From Micromonospora pisi (lineage in GTDB: Bacteria; Actinomycetota; Actinomycetes; Mycobacteriales; Micromonosporaceae): DNA of 64,000 bases. Under the pieces are notes generated by a model that saw only the letters and a list, made by a program, of their open reading frames with translations, was not told the origin of the DNA and did not search any database. The DNA lies in assembly GCF_003633685.1 (NCBI RefSeq), contig NZ_RBKT01000001.1:4030001-4094000 (forward strand), written 5' to 3'. Shown here in pieces: positions 56,903 through 64,000 of this stretch. Position numbers and translations under genes: made by a program. Position 1 is the first letter of the stretch; every line of letters starts with the position of its first letter.

Positions 56903-57372
56903 CCGGGGCCGGGCAGCGTCACGGGCCCATCCGGCCGGCGGGGCGGCTGCCGCTGACCCGCCGGGCGGTCCCGCTGGTACGGGCCGGGCTGATCCTGCTC
57001 GGTCTGCTGCACCTCTCCTGGGGTTTGCCGGCCGTACTCGCACCGCGCTGGTTCTTCGACCACTTCCCCGGCCTCGGGCAGGCATGGACCGCCGCGTACC
57101 CGCCGTACAACGCTCACCTGATGACCGACGTCGGGGCGACGTTCCTGACCCTGGGCGGGCTGCTGCTCACCGCCGCCTGGCTCGCCGACCGGCGGGTGAC
57201 CCGGGTGGTGCTCGGCGGGGTCCTGTTCTTCTCCACCGTGCACCTGATCTTCCATCTGGCCCACCACGGGGCGCTGACCGGCGGCGGACTGGTCGCGAGC
57301 CTTGTTTCGCTCGCTCTGGGCGTACTCGCGCCGAGCGCGCTGCTGATGCTCACCAGGTGGCCTCGGGCGTAG
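56899..57372 (+). CDS. Four-helix membrane protein, unknown
   Basis: A 157-residue protein with a TTG start overlapping the preceding stop (TTGA). Four membrane segments (about 25-45, 75-95, 100-122 and 130-150). PRWFFDHFPGLGQAWTAAYPPYNAHLMTDVG is split around the first loop; HLIFHLAHHG is His-rich. No family is named. Co-transcribed with the GTPases by spacing. Confidence 0.65.
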   Translation: MTGAGQRHGPIRPAGRLPLTRRAVPLVRAGLILLGLLHLSWGLPAVLAPRWFFDHFPGLGQAWTAAYPPYNAHLMTDVGATFLTLGGLLLTAAWLADRRVTRVVLGGVLFFSTVHLIFHLAHHGALTGGGLVASLVSLALGVLAPSALLMLTRWPRA

Positions 57373-57382
57373 GGTCGAACCC

Positions 57383-58609
57383 ATGGCGACGCCTCAAACC
57401 CCCTACGACGCGGTGCTGCAGGCTGCCCGCGACGTAACCAAGCTGGACTGCGCGCTCGACGCCGAAATGCTCGGCACGGCACTTCTGGGCAGCATCTACG
57501 CGATCGCCGACGAGGACCGCAGCGGTGCCGTACGCGAATTCGTGGGCGGTTTCCTGGCCGCGACCTCGCGCCGCCGCACCGCCGCCGCGATCACCATCCG
57601 AAACGTCTTCGCCACCCTGGTCCCGGACGCCGAGGGCGCCGCCTCGGTCAAGCGGGGCGCCATCGCGCCGCCGTGGTCGGAGCAGTTGGGCCGGGTGCGG
57701 CTCACGGGCAGCTACGCCTACGGCGACGTGTACGGCGACCAGACCTCCTATCTGGCCACCTTCGCGTACGACGACGGCGAGGCGGGCGGGCCGGAGCACG
57801 CGGTGGTGGCCCTGGTCGACCACAACATCGGCATCGCCAAGGACGTTTTCGTCGGCGGACCGGCCGAGCGGATTCTCGGTCAGGTGCGCGAGATGTGCAC
57901 CGAGGACGAACTCACCTGGTTCCGCGAGGAGGACCCACGCCGGCTGCGTCAGGAGGTGGCGCGCTATCTGGAGGTCACCGACGGACTCGGGGACCTGCCG
58001 GCGGAGGGCTCGCTCGCCACCGACCGGGCCCTGGTCGGCGCCCGGTTGGCACTGTTGCCGGCGGCTGCCCTTGCGGCGGTGCCGGACGAGCCCGAGCCGC
58101 TCTCGGCGGAGCAGCGCACCGCGCTCGTACGGGCCTTCCTCGACTCGCCGGAGGCGGCCCGGTTCGGGCTGCCGGACGTACCCGAAGCCGACCTGGCCTC
58201 CCTGCACTTCTGCCTCAGCCTGGTGCTGGACCACTCGGCGACCTTCCCGGACGCCGACCCGATGCGCTGGAGTCCGGCGGTGGCCGGTCTCTTCCTGCTC
58301 GACTGGGTGCACCGCCGCGCGGTGCTGGACATGGACGACGCGGCGATGCTTCCGCGCGCGGTACGCGCCTGGGCCGCGTACGCGTCCCGCCAGCGCGGCC
58401 TTCCGCCGTCGGCCGCGGTCCAGACCGACCAGGCGATCGAGGAGATGGTGCCGGAGTTCGTCCGGCTCTACAGCACCGGTGAGCGGCGCAGCCCGGCGAC
58501 GGCCGCGGTGGCACAGTTGCTCGCCGACGGGATCGACCCGGAGGACCCGGACGCGTTGGACGCCTGGATCGAGGCGAACCGGCAGCGGTTGGGCGAGGAG
58601 CCGGCCTGA
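57383..58609 (+). CDS. Conserved actinobacterial protein, unknown
   Basis: A 408-residue soluble protein starting 11 bases after the membrane gene. SYAYGDVYGDQTSYLATFAYDD, VVALVDHNIGIAKDVFVGG and LVLDHSATFPDADPMRWSP look like conserved cores; the C-terminus is helical. No enzyme motif is recognised. The family appears widely in actinobacteria as uncharacterised. Confidence 0.78.
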   Translation: MATPQTPYDAVLQAARDVTKLDCALDAEMLGTALLGSIYAIADEDRSGAVREFVGGFLAATSRRRTAAAITIRNVFATLVPDAEGAASVKRGAIAPPWSEQLGRVRLTGSYAYGDVYGDQTSYLATFAYDDGEAGGPEHAVVALVDHNIGIAKDVFVGGPAERILGQVREMCTEDELTWFREEDPRRLRQEVARYLEVTDGLGDLPAEGSLATDRALVGARLALLPAAALAAVPDEPEPLSAEQRTALVRAFLDSPEAARFGLPDVPEADLASLHFCLSLVLDHSATFPDADPMRWSPAVAGLFLLDWVHRRAVLDMDDAAMLPRAVRAWAAYASRQRGLPPSAAVQTDQAIEEMVPEFVRLYSTGERRSPATAAVAQLLADGIDPEDPDALDAWIEANRQRLGEEPA

Positions 58610-58633
58610 CCGTCGCTCCGGTGATGGATGTGG

Positions 58634-58665
58634 GTACGGGGGCGGCTTACGGGCCGCCCCCGTAC
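58634..58665. terminator. Strong stem-loop terminator between converging genes
   Basis: GTACGGGGGCGGC (58634-58646), loop TTACGG, perfect complement to 58665. Serves the 57383 gene and the converging proline-rich gene. Confidence 0.85.
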
Positions 58666-58704
58666 CAGCGCGAAGGTGTCTGACTCTCGCCGTATACCGC
58701 CGCC

Positions 58705-59643
58705 TCAGCCAGCTCGGGGTGGGGCGATGGCCGCCGTACGGGCGGACGGGATGGGGGCGGAGCGGGGCGCCGGAACGAGTCCCACGGTGGGGTCCGGTAC
58801 CGGCGACGGGGTGGGGGTGGGCAGTGCCGGCCCCGTCGGTGGCGGCGCCACGCTCTCCGTCGGTTCGGCGGACGCGGTCGGTTCGGCCGTACCGCTGGCG
58901 GTCGGTTCCGGGGTGATGCTCTCGGTCGGTTCGGGGGCGGGGGAGACACTCGCCGTGGGGACGGGTGTCGCGGTCGGGCTGGCCGTCGGGTCGGGACCCG
59001 GAGTGGTCGTCGGGTCCGGACTCGGACTGTCGGTCGGGTCCGGGGTCGGGCCGACGGTGGGGTCGGGCGTGCCGGGCGTGGTGGGCCCGGGGGTGGTGGG
59101 CCCGGGGGTGGGGTTCGAAGCGGTCGGCTCGGGGTCGGGGCCGGGCGCGGTCGGCTCGGGGGTCGGGGTGGGGCTCGGCACCGGTGGGCGGGTCGGTGGT
59201 GGCGCAGGCTGCGGCGGGTGGCCGGGCTCGGGGCGGGCCGGTCGGTTGGGGCTGGGACCGCGCGGCCCCGGACCGGCGGGGTCCGGTGGATGCCGTTGCA
59301 CCGACGGGGTGAGCCAGACCTCGGCGCCCGGTGGTACGTCCGCCGGGAGTGCGGTCGGTGGCAACGGCACGAGGACGATCGGCCCTTGCGACGGCGGGGC
59401 GATGAACGGTGTGGTGCCCGAGGGCGTGTTCCCGCCGACGGTGGCCGATCCGGCACTGATCGCGGCGATGATCGGCATGGACGAGGTGCCGGCGAGGAGT
59501 GTGACGATGAACAGGTAGCGCCGGGTGGGTCCGGCGAGTCCTTCCGCCCGGTGGGCACCGGCCCGGCGCCGGGCCGGGCTGGCGCCGGACCGCCGGTGAC
59601 GTGGCGGCAGCGAAGGTACGGGATCGGTGCCGTGACGTGACAC
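58705..59643 (-). CDS. Secreted Pro/Thr-rich low-complexity protein
   Basis: A 312-residue protein. GTG 59643 is chosen because AGGAGG lies 6 bases upstream; the frame is open to ATG 59724. A membrane or signal segment (about 42-62, YLFIVTLLAGTSSMPIIAAI) is followed by about 235 residues of Pro/Thr/Ser/Asp/Glu, with many TPDPT, PEPTA and TPGP units. It looks like a wall-spanning stalk. No LPXTG or second helix. The reverse strand is open too because of base composition. Confidence 0.7.
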   Translation of the reverse strand: MSRHGTDPVPSLPPRHRRSGASPARRRAGAHRAEGLAGPTRRYLFIVTLLAGTSSMPIIAAISAGSATVGGNTPSGTTPFIAPPSQGPIVLVPLPPTALPADVPPGAEVWLTPSVQRHPPDPAGPGPRGPSPNRPARPEPGHPPQPAPPPTRPPVPSPTPTPEPTAPGPDPEPTASNPTPGPTTPGPTTPGTPDPTVGPTPDPTDSPSPDPTTTPGPDPTASPTATPVPTASVSPAPEPTESITPEPTASGTAEPTASAEPTESVAPPPTGPALPTPTPSPVPDPTVGLVPAPRSAPIPSARTAAIAPPRAG

Positions 59644-60205
59644 GGTCGACCTCCTCGTCCTGACTCCGGCCCTGGTGGACGGAGGCCTGACGCCGACACC
59701 GGCAACATCGAGGTCATGCGACATCGCCGGCGCCGACGTACGGCGGCGTCAACCGGGCGGGGCGGCCGGGAAAGTTCTCCCTACCGCATCGGTAGCACCG
59801 CCACATACAGTGACGTAGTAACGCTTTATTGGCTAGCCCCCTACAGCGTGTCAATTCACGATGTTTCGCGGCGACCCTCCCGATAGTCATAAATGGGACA
59901 GGGCTTCACGATCCCGGCACCTGTCGATCACTGGTCAAGGCCGACCTGTGGGCGCGCTCACCACCTCTGCAAATATGGACCTGACGGCAACGCAGCCAAG
60001 GTCTCCGCGCACCCCTGCGGCAGGCGCGGCTCGGCGCCGGCAACTCCCGAACCTGGTTCGGCCAGAATCCGGTTCACGCCGCGCGGCAACCCCCACCGGG
60101 GCTAGGCGTGGCGGCCACACCCGGACCGGCAGGAGCCGGGCGGGCGCACGAGCTGCGCGGTCGGGAAACCCCCGAGGCCGACGCACACACGACAGGGAGA
60201 GACGG
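59644..60205. promoter_or_regulatory. 562-base gap between diverging genes
   Basis: It holds promoters for the proline-rich gene (minus) and the 2-oxoacid dehydrogenase operon (plus). A relatively AT-rich patch (about 59800-59900, with AACGCTTTATTGG and AGTCATAAATGG) is the likeliest promoter zone. No operator motif is recognised with confidence, and no RNA gene is seen. Confidence 0.35.
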
Positions 60206-61390
60206 ATGGCGAGAGGCGACGGCGGGGCCACGACCCGCGGCAAGCGGGCCGCACCCAGGACACAGAAGCGGGGGACGACCGGTACGGGCGATCCGAACCT
60301 CGTACAGCTGCTCACCCCCGAGGGCGAGCGGATCGACTCGGCGACCGGTCCGGACGGGACCGAGTACCGGGTGGACTTCACCGACGAGGAGTACCGCGGG
60401 CTCTACCGCGACCTCGTCCTGGTACGCAAGCTGGACGCCGAGGCGACCGCGCTGCAACGACAGGGCGAACTCGGCATCTGGGCCAGCCTGCTCGGCCAGG
60501 AGGCCGCCCAGGTCGGTTCGGGCCGGGCACTGCGAACGCAGGACATGGCCTTCCCCACCTACCGTGAGCACGGCGTGCTCTACTGCCGGGGAATCGACCC
60601 GATCATGCCGCTGGGCCTGTTCCGCGGCGTGGACCAGGGCGGCTGGGACCCGAACGAGTTCAAGTTCAACATGTACACGATCGTCATCGGGGCGCAGACC
60701 CTGCACGCGACCGGCTACGCCATGGGCATCACCATGGACGGCAGGATCGGCGGCGACGAGGGCGAAGCGGTCATCGCGTACTTCGGCGACGGCGCGACCT
60801 CCCAGGGGGACGTGAACGAGGCCTTTGTCTGGGCCGGGGTGTTCAACTCGCCGATCGTCTTCTTCTGCCAGAACAACCAGTACGCGATCTCCGAGCCGCT
60901 CGAGCGCCAGACCCGGGTCCCGCTCTACCAGCGCGCCGCCGGGTTCGGGTTCCCGGGCGTACGGGTCGACGGCAACGACGTGCTGGCCTCGTACGCGGTG
61001 ACCCGTCACGCGCTGGACAACGCTCGCAACGGACAGGGCCCGACGCTGATCGAGGCGTACACGTACCGGATGGGGGCGCACACCACCACCGACGACCCGA
61101 CCCGTTACCGGATCGCCAGCGAGGTCGAGGCGTGGCGGGCCAAGGACCCACTGGCCCGGGTGAAGGCGTTCCTCGAGAAGCAGCAGATCGGTGACGAGTC
61201 GTTCTTCGCCGAGATCGACGAGCAGGCCAAGCAGGAGGCCCTGCACCTGCGCGAGCGGGTGCTGGCGATGCCGGACCCGCAACCGTCGACGATCTTCGAC
61301 CACGTCTACGCCCACGGCTCTCCGCTGGTCGACGCGGAACGTGAGCAGGCAGCCCGGTACCTGGAGTCGTTCGAAGGGAGTGCGCACTGA
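60206..61390 (+). CDS. 2-oxoacid dehydrogenase E1 component, alpha subunit
   Basis: A 394-residue protein from ATG 60206 (GGGAGAGACGG upstream). The thiamine-diphosphate motif is split as YFGDGATSQGDVNEAF and FFCQNNQYAI (GDG...NN); LGQEAAQVGSG and YRMGAHTTTDDPTRYR fit E1-alpha. A basic Gly/Lys-rich leader (about 1-30) is extra. The beta gene overlaps by one base (TGATG). The sequence fits branched-chain (Bkd) or pyruvate complexes; the substrate cannot be fixed by eye. Confidence 0.92.
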   Translation: MARGDGGATTRGKRAAPRTQKRGTTGTGDPNLVQLLTPEGERIDSATGPDGTEYRVDFTDEEYRGLYRDLVLVRKLDAEATALQRQGELGIWASLLGQEAAQVGSGRALRTQDMAFPTYREHGVLYCRGIDPIMPLGLFRGVDQGGWDPNEFKFNMYTIVIGAQTLHATGYAMGITMDGRIGGDEGEAVIAYFGDGATSQGDVNEAFVWAGVFNSPIVFFCQNNQYAISEPLERQTRVPLYQRAAGFGFPGVRVDGNDVLASYAVTRHALDNARNGQGPTLIEAYTYRMGAHTTTDDPTRYRIASEVEAWRAKDPLARVKAFLEKQQIGDESFFAEIDEQAKQEALHLRERVLAMPDPQPSTIFDHVYAHGSPLVDAEREQAARYLESFEGSAH

Positions 61391-62379
61391 TGGCCACCGA
61401 AACCCTCACCCTGGGCAAGGCACTCAACCTCGGCCTGCGGCGCGCACTGGAGCAGGACCCCAAGGTCATCATCATGGGCGAGGACGTCGGCAAGCTCGGC
61501 GGCGTCTTCCGGATCACCGACGGGTTGCAGAAGGACTTCGGCGAGAACCGGATCATCGACACCCCGCTCGCCGAGTCCGGCATCATCGGCACCGCGATCG
61601 GGCTGGCCATCCGGGGCTACCGGCCGATCTGCGAAATCCAGTTCGACGGCTTCGTCTACCCGGCGTACGACCAGATCGTGTCGCAGGTGGCGAAGATGCA
61701 CTACCGGTCGCAGGGCAAGGTGAAGCTGCCGATCGTGATCCGCATCCCGTTCGGCGGCGGCATCGGCGCGGTGGAGCACCACTCCGAGTCGCCGGAGGCG
61801 TACTTCTCGCACACCGCCGGTCTCAAGGTCGTCAGCTGCGCCTCCCCCCAGGACGCGTACGCGATGATCCAGCAGGCGGTGACGTCGGACGACCCGATCG
61901 TCTTCCTGGAGCCGAAGCGGCGCTACTACGAGAAGGGCCCGGTCGAGATCGACGCCCCGCTCGCCGACGCGTACCCGCTGCACGCCACCCGGCTGGTCCG
62001 GGCCGGGCGGGACGCGACCGTGCTGGCGTACGGGCCGATGGTCCGGACCGCGCTGGACGCGGCGACGGCCGCCGAGGAGGACGGGCGGGACCTGGAGGTC
62101 TTCGACCTGCGTTCGCTCTCCCCGCTGGACCTGCGCCCCGTCTACGACTCGGTACGCCGCACCGGCCGTTGCGTGGTGGTGCACGAGGCACCGGGCAACC
62201 TGGGCCTCGGCGCCGAACTGGCAGCCCGGATCACCGAGGAGTGCTTCTACTCGCTGGAAGCGCCGGTGCTGCGGGTGACCGGTTACGACACCCCGTACCC
62301 GGCTGCCCGGGTCGAGGAGGAGTACCTGCCGAACCTCGACCGGGTGCTCGACGGCGTCGACCGCACCTTCGGATGGTGA
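61390..62379 (+). CDS. 2-oxoacid dehydrogenase E1 component, beta subunit
   Basis: A 329-residue protein. IIMGEDVGKLGGVFRITDGL, DTPLAESGIIGTAIGLA, EIQFDGFVYPAYDQIVSQ, and GGGIGAVEHHSESPEAYF are the TPP-binding and interface segments of E1-beta. The C-terminal transketolase-like domain has DLRSLSPLD. Starts one base inside the alpha stop; the E2 gene follows 4 bases after its stop. Confidence 0.93.
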   Translation: MATETLTLGKALNLGLRRALEQDPKVIIMGEDVGKLGGVFRITDGLQKDFGENRIIDTPLAESGIIGTAIGLAIRGYRPICEIQFDGFVYPAYDQIVSQVAKMHYRSQGKVKLPIVIRIPFGGGIGAVEHHSESPEAYFSHTAGLKVVSCASPQDAYAMIQQAVTSDDPIVFLEPKRRYYEKGPVEIDAPLADAYPLHATRLVRAGRDATVLAYGPMVRTALDAATAAEEDGRDLEVFDLRSLSPLDLRPVYDSVRRTGRCVVVHEAPGNLGLGAELAARITEECFYSLEAPVLRVTGYDTPYPAARVEEEYLPNLDRVLDGVDRTFGW

Positions 62380-62383
62380 GCTA

Positions 62384-63871
62384 ATGCCACGAATCGAACA
62401 GTTCAACCTGCCCGACCTGGGCGAGGGCCTGACCGAGGGCGAGATCCTCAAGTGGCTGGTCTCGGTCGGCGACACGATCGAACTGAACCAGCCGATCGTC
62501 GAGGTCGAGACCGCCAAGGCGGCGGTGGAGATCCCGGCGAAGTGGGGTGGCGTCGTACACGCCATCTTCGAGGCCGAGGGTGCCGTGGTCGAGGTCGGCG
62601 CCCCGATCATCCAGATCGACACCCAGCCGGGCGCTGGTCCGATCGGACCGGACGACGTGGCCAGCGGCGGCCTGCCCACCCCGTCGGCGGAGTCGCTGGC
62701 CGCGGTGCAGATCGCCCCGGCCGAGGGAGCGGTCGAGCCCGGCCTGATCGGTGGACCGGCCCCGGGTGGCCGTACCGCCGTCCTGGTCGGTTACGGACCG
62801 AAGACCACCACCGCCAAGCGCCGCCCCCGTAAGTCGACCGGCGCACCCACCGAGCCGGCAGCCCCGGCCCCGGTCGCGGCGGCCCCGGCGACCCCGGTCG
62901 TCGCGGCTGCGGCCGTGACGGCCCCGGCACAGCGGGTGCAGACGCCACCGGCGCGCCCGGCCGCGGCGCTGACCGGGGGCGGGCCGGTGCTGGCCAAGCC
63001 GCCGGTACGCAAGCTCGCCCGGGACCTGGGCGTGGACCTGCAGACCCTCACCGGCTCCGGACCGCTCGGCTCGATCACCCGGGACGACGTACAACTTGCG
63101 GCGGCCGGCGCCACGGCGACGGCCGAACCGGTCGTGACCACGGCCGGCTCCTCCGCCGCGGCCTTCGGGCCCGACCGGGAGCAGCGGATCCCGGTCAAGG
63201 GGGTGCGGAAGCTGACCGCGGCGAACATGGTCGCGTCGGCGTTCACCGCGCCGCACGTCACCGAGTTCCTGACCGTCGACGTGACCCGCTCGATGAAGGC
63301 GATCGAGCGGCTACGGACCGTGCCGGAGTGGCGGGAGGTGCGGATCTCCCCGCTGCTGCTGGTCGCGAAGGCGGTGCTGTTGGCGGTTCGCCGCCACCCG
63401 ATGGTCAACTCGACCTGGGCCGGCGACGAGATCGTGGTCAAGGAGTACGTGAACCTCGGCATCGCGGCGGCGACCGAGCGCGGGCTGATCGTGCCGAACA
63501 TCAAGGACGCCGGCCGACTCTCGTTGCGGGAGCTGGCGGACGCGATGACCGGGCTGGTCCAGACCGCCAAGGTGGGCCGTACGGCACCGGCGGACATGTC
63601 CGGCGGCACCTTCACGATCACCAACGTCGGGGTCTTCGGGATCGACACGGGTACGCCGATCCTGCCGCCCGGTGAGTCGGCGATCCTCGCCCTCGGGACC
63701 ATCCGGGAGACGCCCTGGGTGCACAAGGGCAAGGTCAAGGTACGCCAGGTGACCACGCTGGGCCTCTCCTTCGACCACCGGATCATCGATGGTGAGCTGG
63801 GGTCGAAGTTCCTGCGGGACATCGGCGCGTTCCTGGCCGACCCGGAGGCGACCCTGCTCGCCTGGACCTGA
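62384..63871 (+). CDS. 2-oxoacid dehydrogenase E2, dihydrolipoamide acyltransferase
   Basis: A 495-residue protein. One lipoyl domain (FNLPDLGEGLTEGEILKWLV with the lipoyl Lys in VETAKAAVEIP). A Pro/Ala-rich linker is followed by a peripheral-subunit-binding domain (PPVRKLARDLGVDL, GPLGSITRDDV). The catalytic domain ends with LSFDHRIIDGELGSKF (HxxxDG). One lipoyl domain is typical of branched-chain and acetoin-type E2. No E3 gene follows; the common lipoamide dehydrogenase must come from elsewhere. Confidence 0.94.
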   Translation: MPRIEQFNLPDLGEGLTEGEILKWLVSVGDTIELNQPIVEVETAKAAVEIPAKWGGVVHAIFEAEGAVVEVGAPIIQIDTQPGAGPIGPDDVASGGLPTPSAESLAAVQIAPAEGAVEPGLIGGPAPGGRTAVLVGYGPKTTTAKRRPRKSTGAPTEPAAPAPVAAAPATPVVAAAAVTAPAQRVQTPPARPAAALTGGGPVLAKPPVRKLARDLGVDLQTLTGSGPLGSITRDDVQLAAAGATATAEPVVTTAGSSAAAFGPDREQRIPVKGVRKLTAANMVASAFTAPHVTEFLTVDVTRSMKAIERLRTVPEWREVRISPLLLVAKAVLLAVRRHPMVNSTWAGDEIVVKEYVNLGIAAATERGLIVPNIKDAGRLSLRELADAMTGLVQTAKVGRTAPADMSGGTFTITNVGVFGIDTGTPILPPGESAILALGTIRETPWVHKGKVKVRQVTTLGLSFDHRIIDGELGSKFLRDIGAFLADPEATLLAWT

Positions 63872-63930
63872 TCACCGCCTGATCTGGGCCTGGCGGGCGG
63901 CTGAGCCGACCGCCGGAGCGCGAAGTTGAC

Positions 63931-63970
63931 TGGCCGGTGTGCTCGGGGTTAACCCCGGGTACACCGGCCA
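63931..63970 (+). terminator. Nested stem-loop terminator after E2
   Basis: Outer TGGCCGGTGT (63931-63940) with its complement (63961-63970); inside, GGGGTTAACCCC is itself palindromic. 59 bases after the E2 stop. Confidence 0.82.
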
Positions 63971-64000
63971 CATCATTTGATCGACATGATTCGTCTGTCT

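Noticed and set aside
58628-59518. Gly/Ser/Val-rich plus-strand frame of 296 codons.
   Set aside because: Reverse of the Pro/Thr-rich gene, which has AGGAGG at the right distance and a signal segment.
59861-60205. N-terminal extension of the E1-alpha gene.
   Set aside because: Low-complexity Arg/Pro reading with no ribosome site; ATG 60206 has one and fits the family.

Overview
The window is a gene-dense, very GC-rich chromosomal segment from an actinomycete. GTG starts are frequent, HspR-type heat-shock control is present, DUF397/XRE genes occur, and SigE-family sigma, LCP, DUF3151 and paired dynamin-like GTPase genes are all there. Together with a repeated palindrome built on GTTGATCATGAAGTT and a GTTAGGAAGGGCCCCTT hairpin, this points to Micromonosporaceae (Micromonospora or a close relative). 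That placement is inference; no rRNA or tRNA gene is visible. Most of the window is ordinary core chromosome. Accessory or decaying material sits near 8.2-9.4 kb and 43.7-47.1 kb.

Layout. 1-5.9 kb (minus): a three-gene membrane/ATPase unit of a YqiJ-like OB-fold membrane protein, a flotillin and a DUF3686 'DNA repair ATPase' that runs off the left edge. 6.1-10.7 kb: lipoprotein, purD and purA, with a frameshifted DUF559/AbiEi-like gene between the pur genes, flanked by two palindromic repeats, a pair of DnaA boxes and a 12-bp tandem repeat. 10.8-19.4 kb: diacylglycerol-kinase-like protein, ParA/MinD-like ATPase with a long proline-rich N-terminus, DUF3151, LOG-type protein, class II fructose-bisphosphate aldolase, holin-like membrane protein and an LCP cell-wall ligase. 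19.6-28.3 kb (plus): an LPITG surface protein, a SigE-family sigma factor with a membrane partner, the Hen1-Pnkp RNA-repair pair and a DedA protein. 28.6-30.6 kb (minus): ArsR regulator, pyrE and a short-chain dehydrogenase.

30.6-38.5 kb (minus): three related small membrane proteins surround a tight six-gene operon, DUF4178-DUF2617-DUF4247-DUF350-unknown membrane protein-membrane-fused spermidine synthase. 38.6-43.7 kb: clpB under a HAIR operator, then a KhtT/KhtU-like cation/proton antiporter. 43.7-48.2 kb: DUF397, an XRE/DUF5753 regulator broken by one amber codon, small unknowns, DUF6348, a methyltransferase and a beta-lactamase-fold lipoprotein. 48.3-53.2 kb (minus): the dnaK-grpE-dnaJ-hspR operon with two HAIR sites. 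53.3-58.6 kb (plus): two dynamin-like GTPases and two unknowns. 58.7-63.9 kb: a proline/threonine-rich secreted protein, and the E1-alpha, E1-beta and E2 genes of a 2-oxoacid dehydrogenase complex.

The best candidates for under-described biology are the DUF350/spermidine-synthase operon, the DUF3686-flotillin-YqiJ unit, the Hen1-Pnkp pair with a nested hairpin between its genes, and the palindromic repeat family. Two damaged genes are clear: a 37-bp insertion bounded by TGACC repeats (8408-8444) and an in-frame amber codon (44433-44435).
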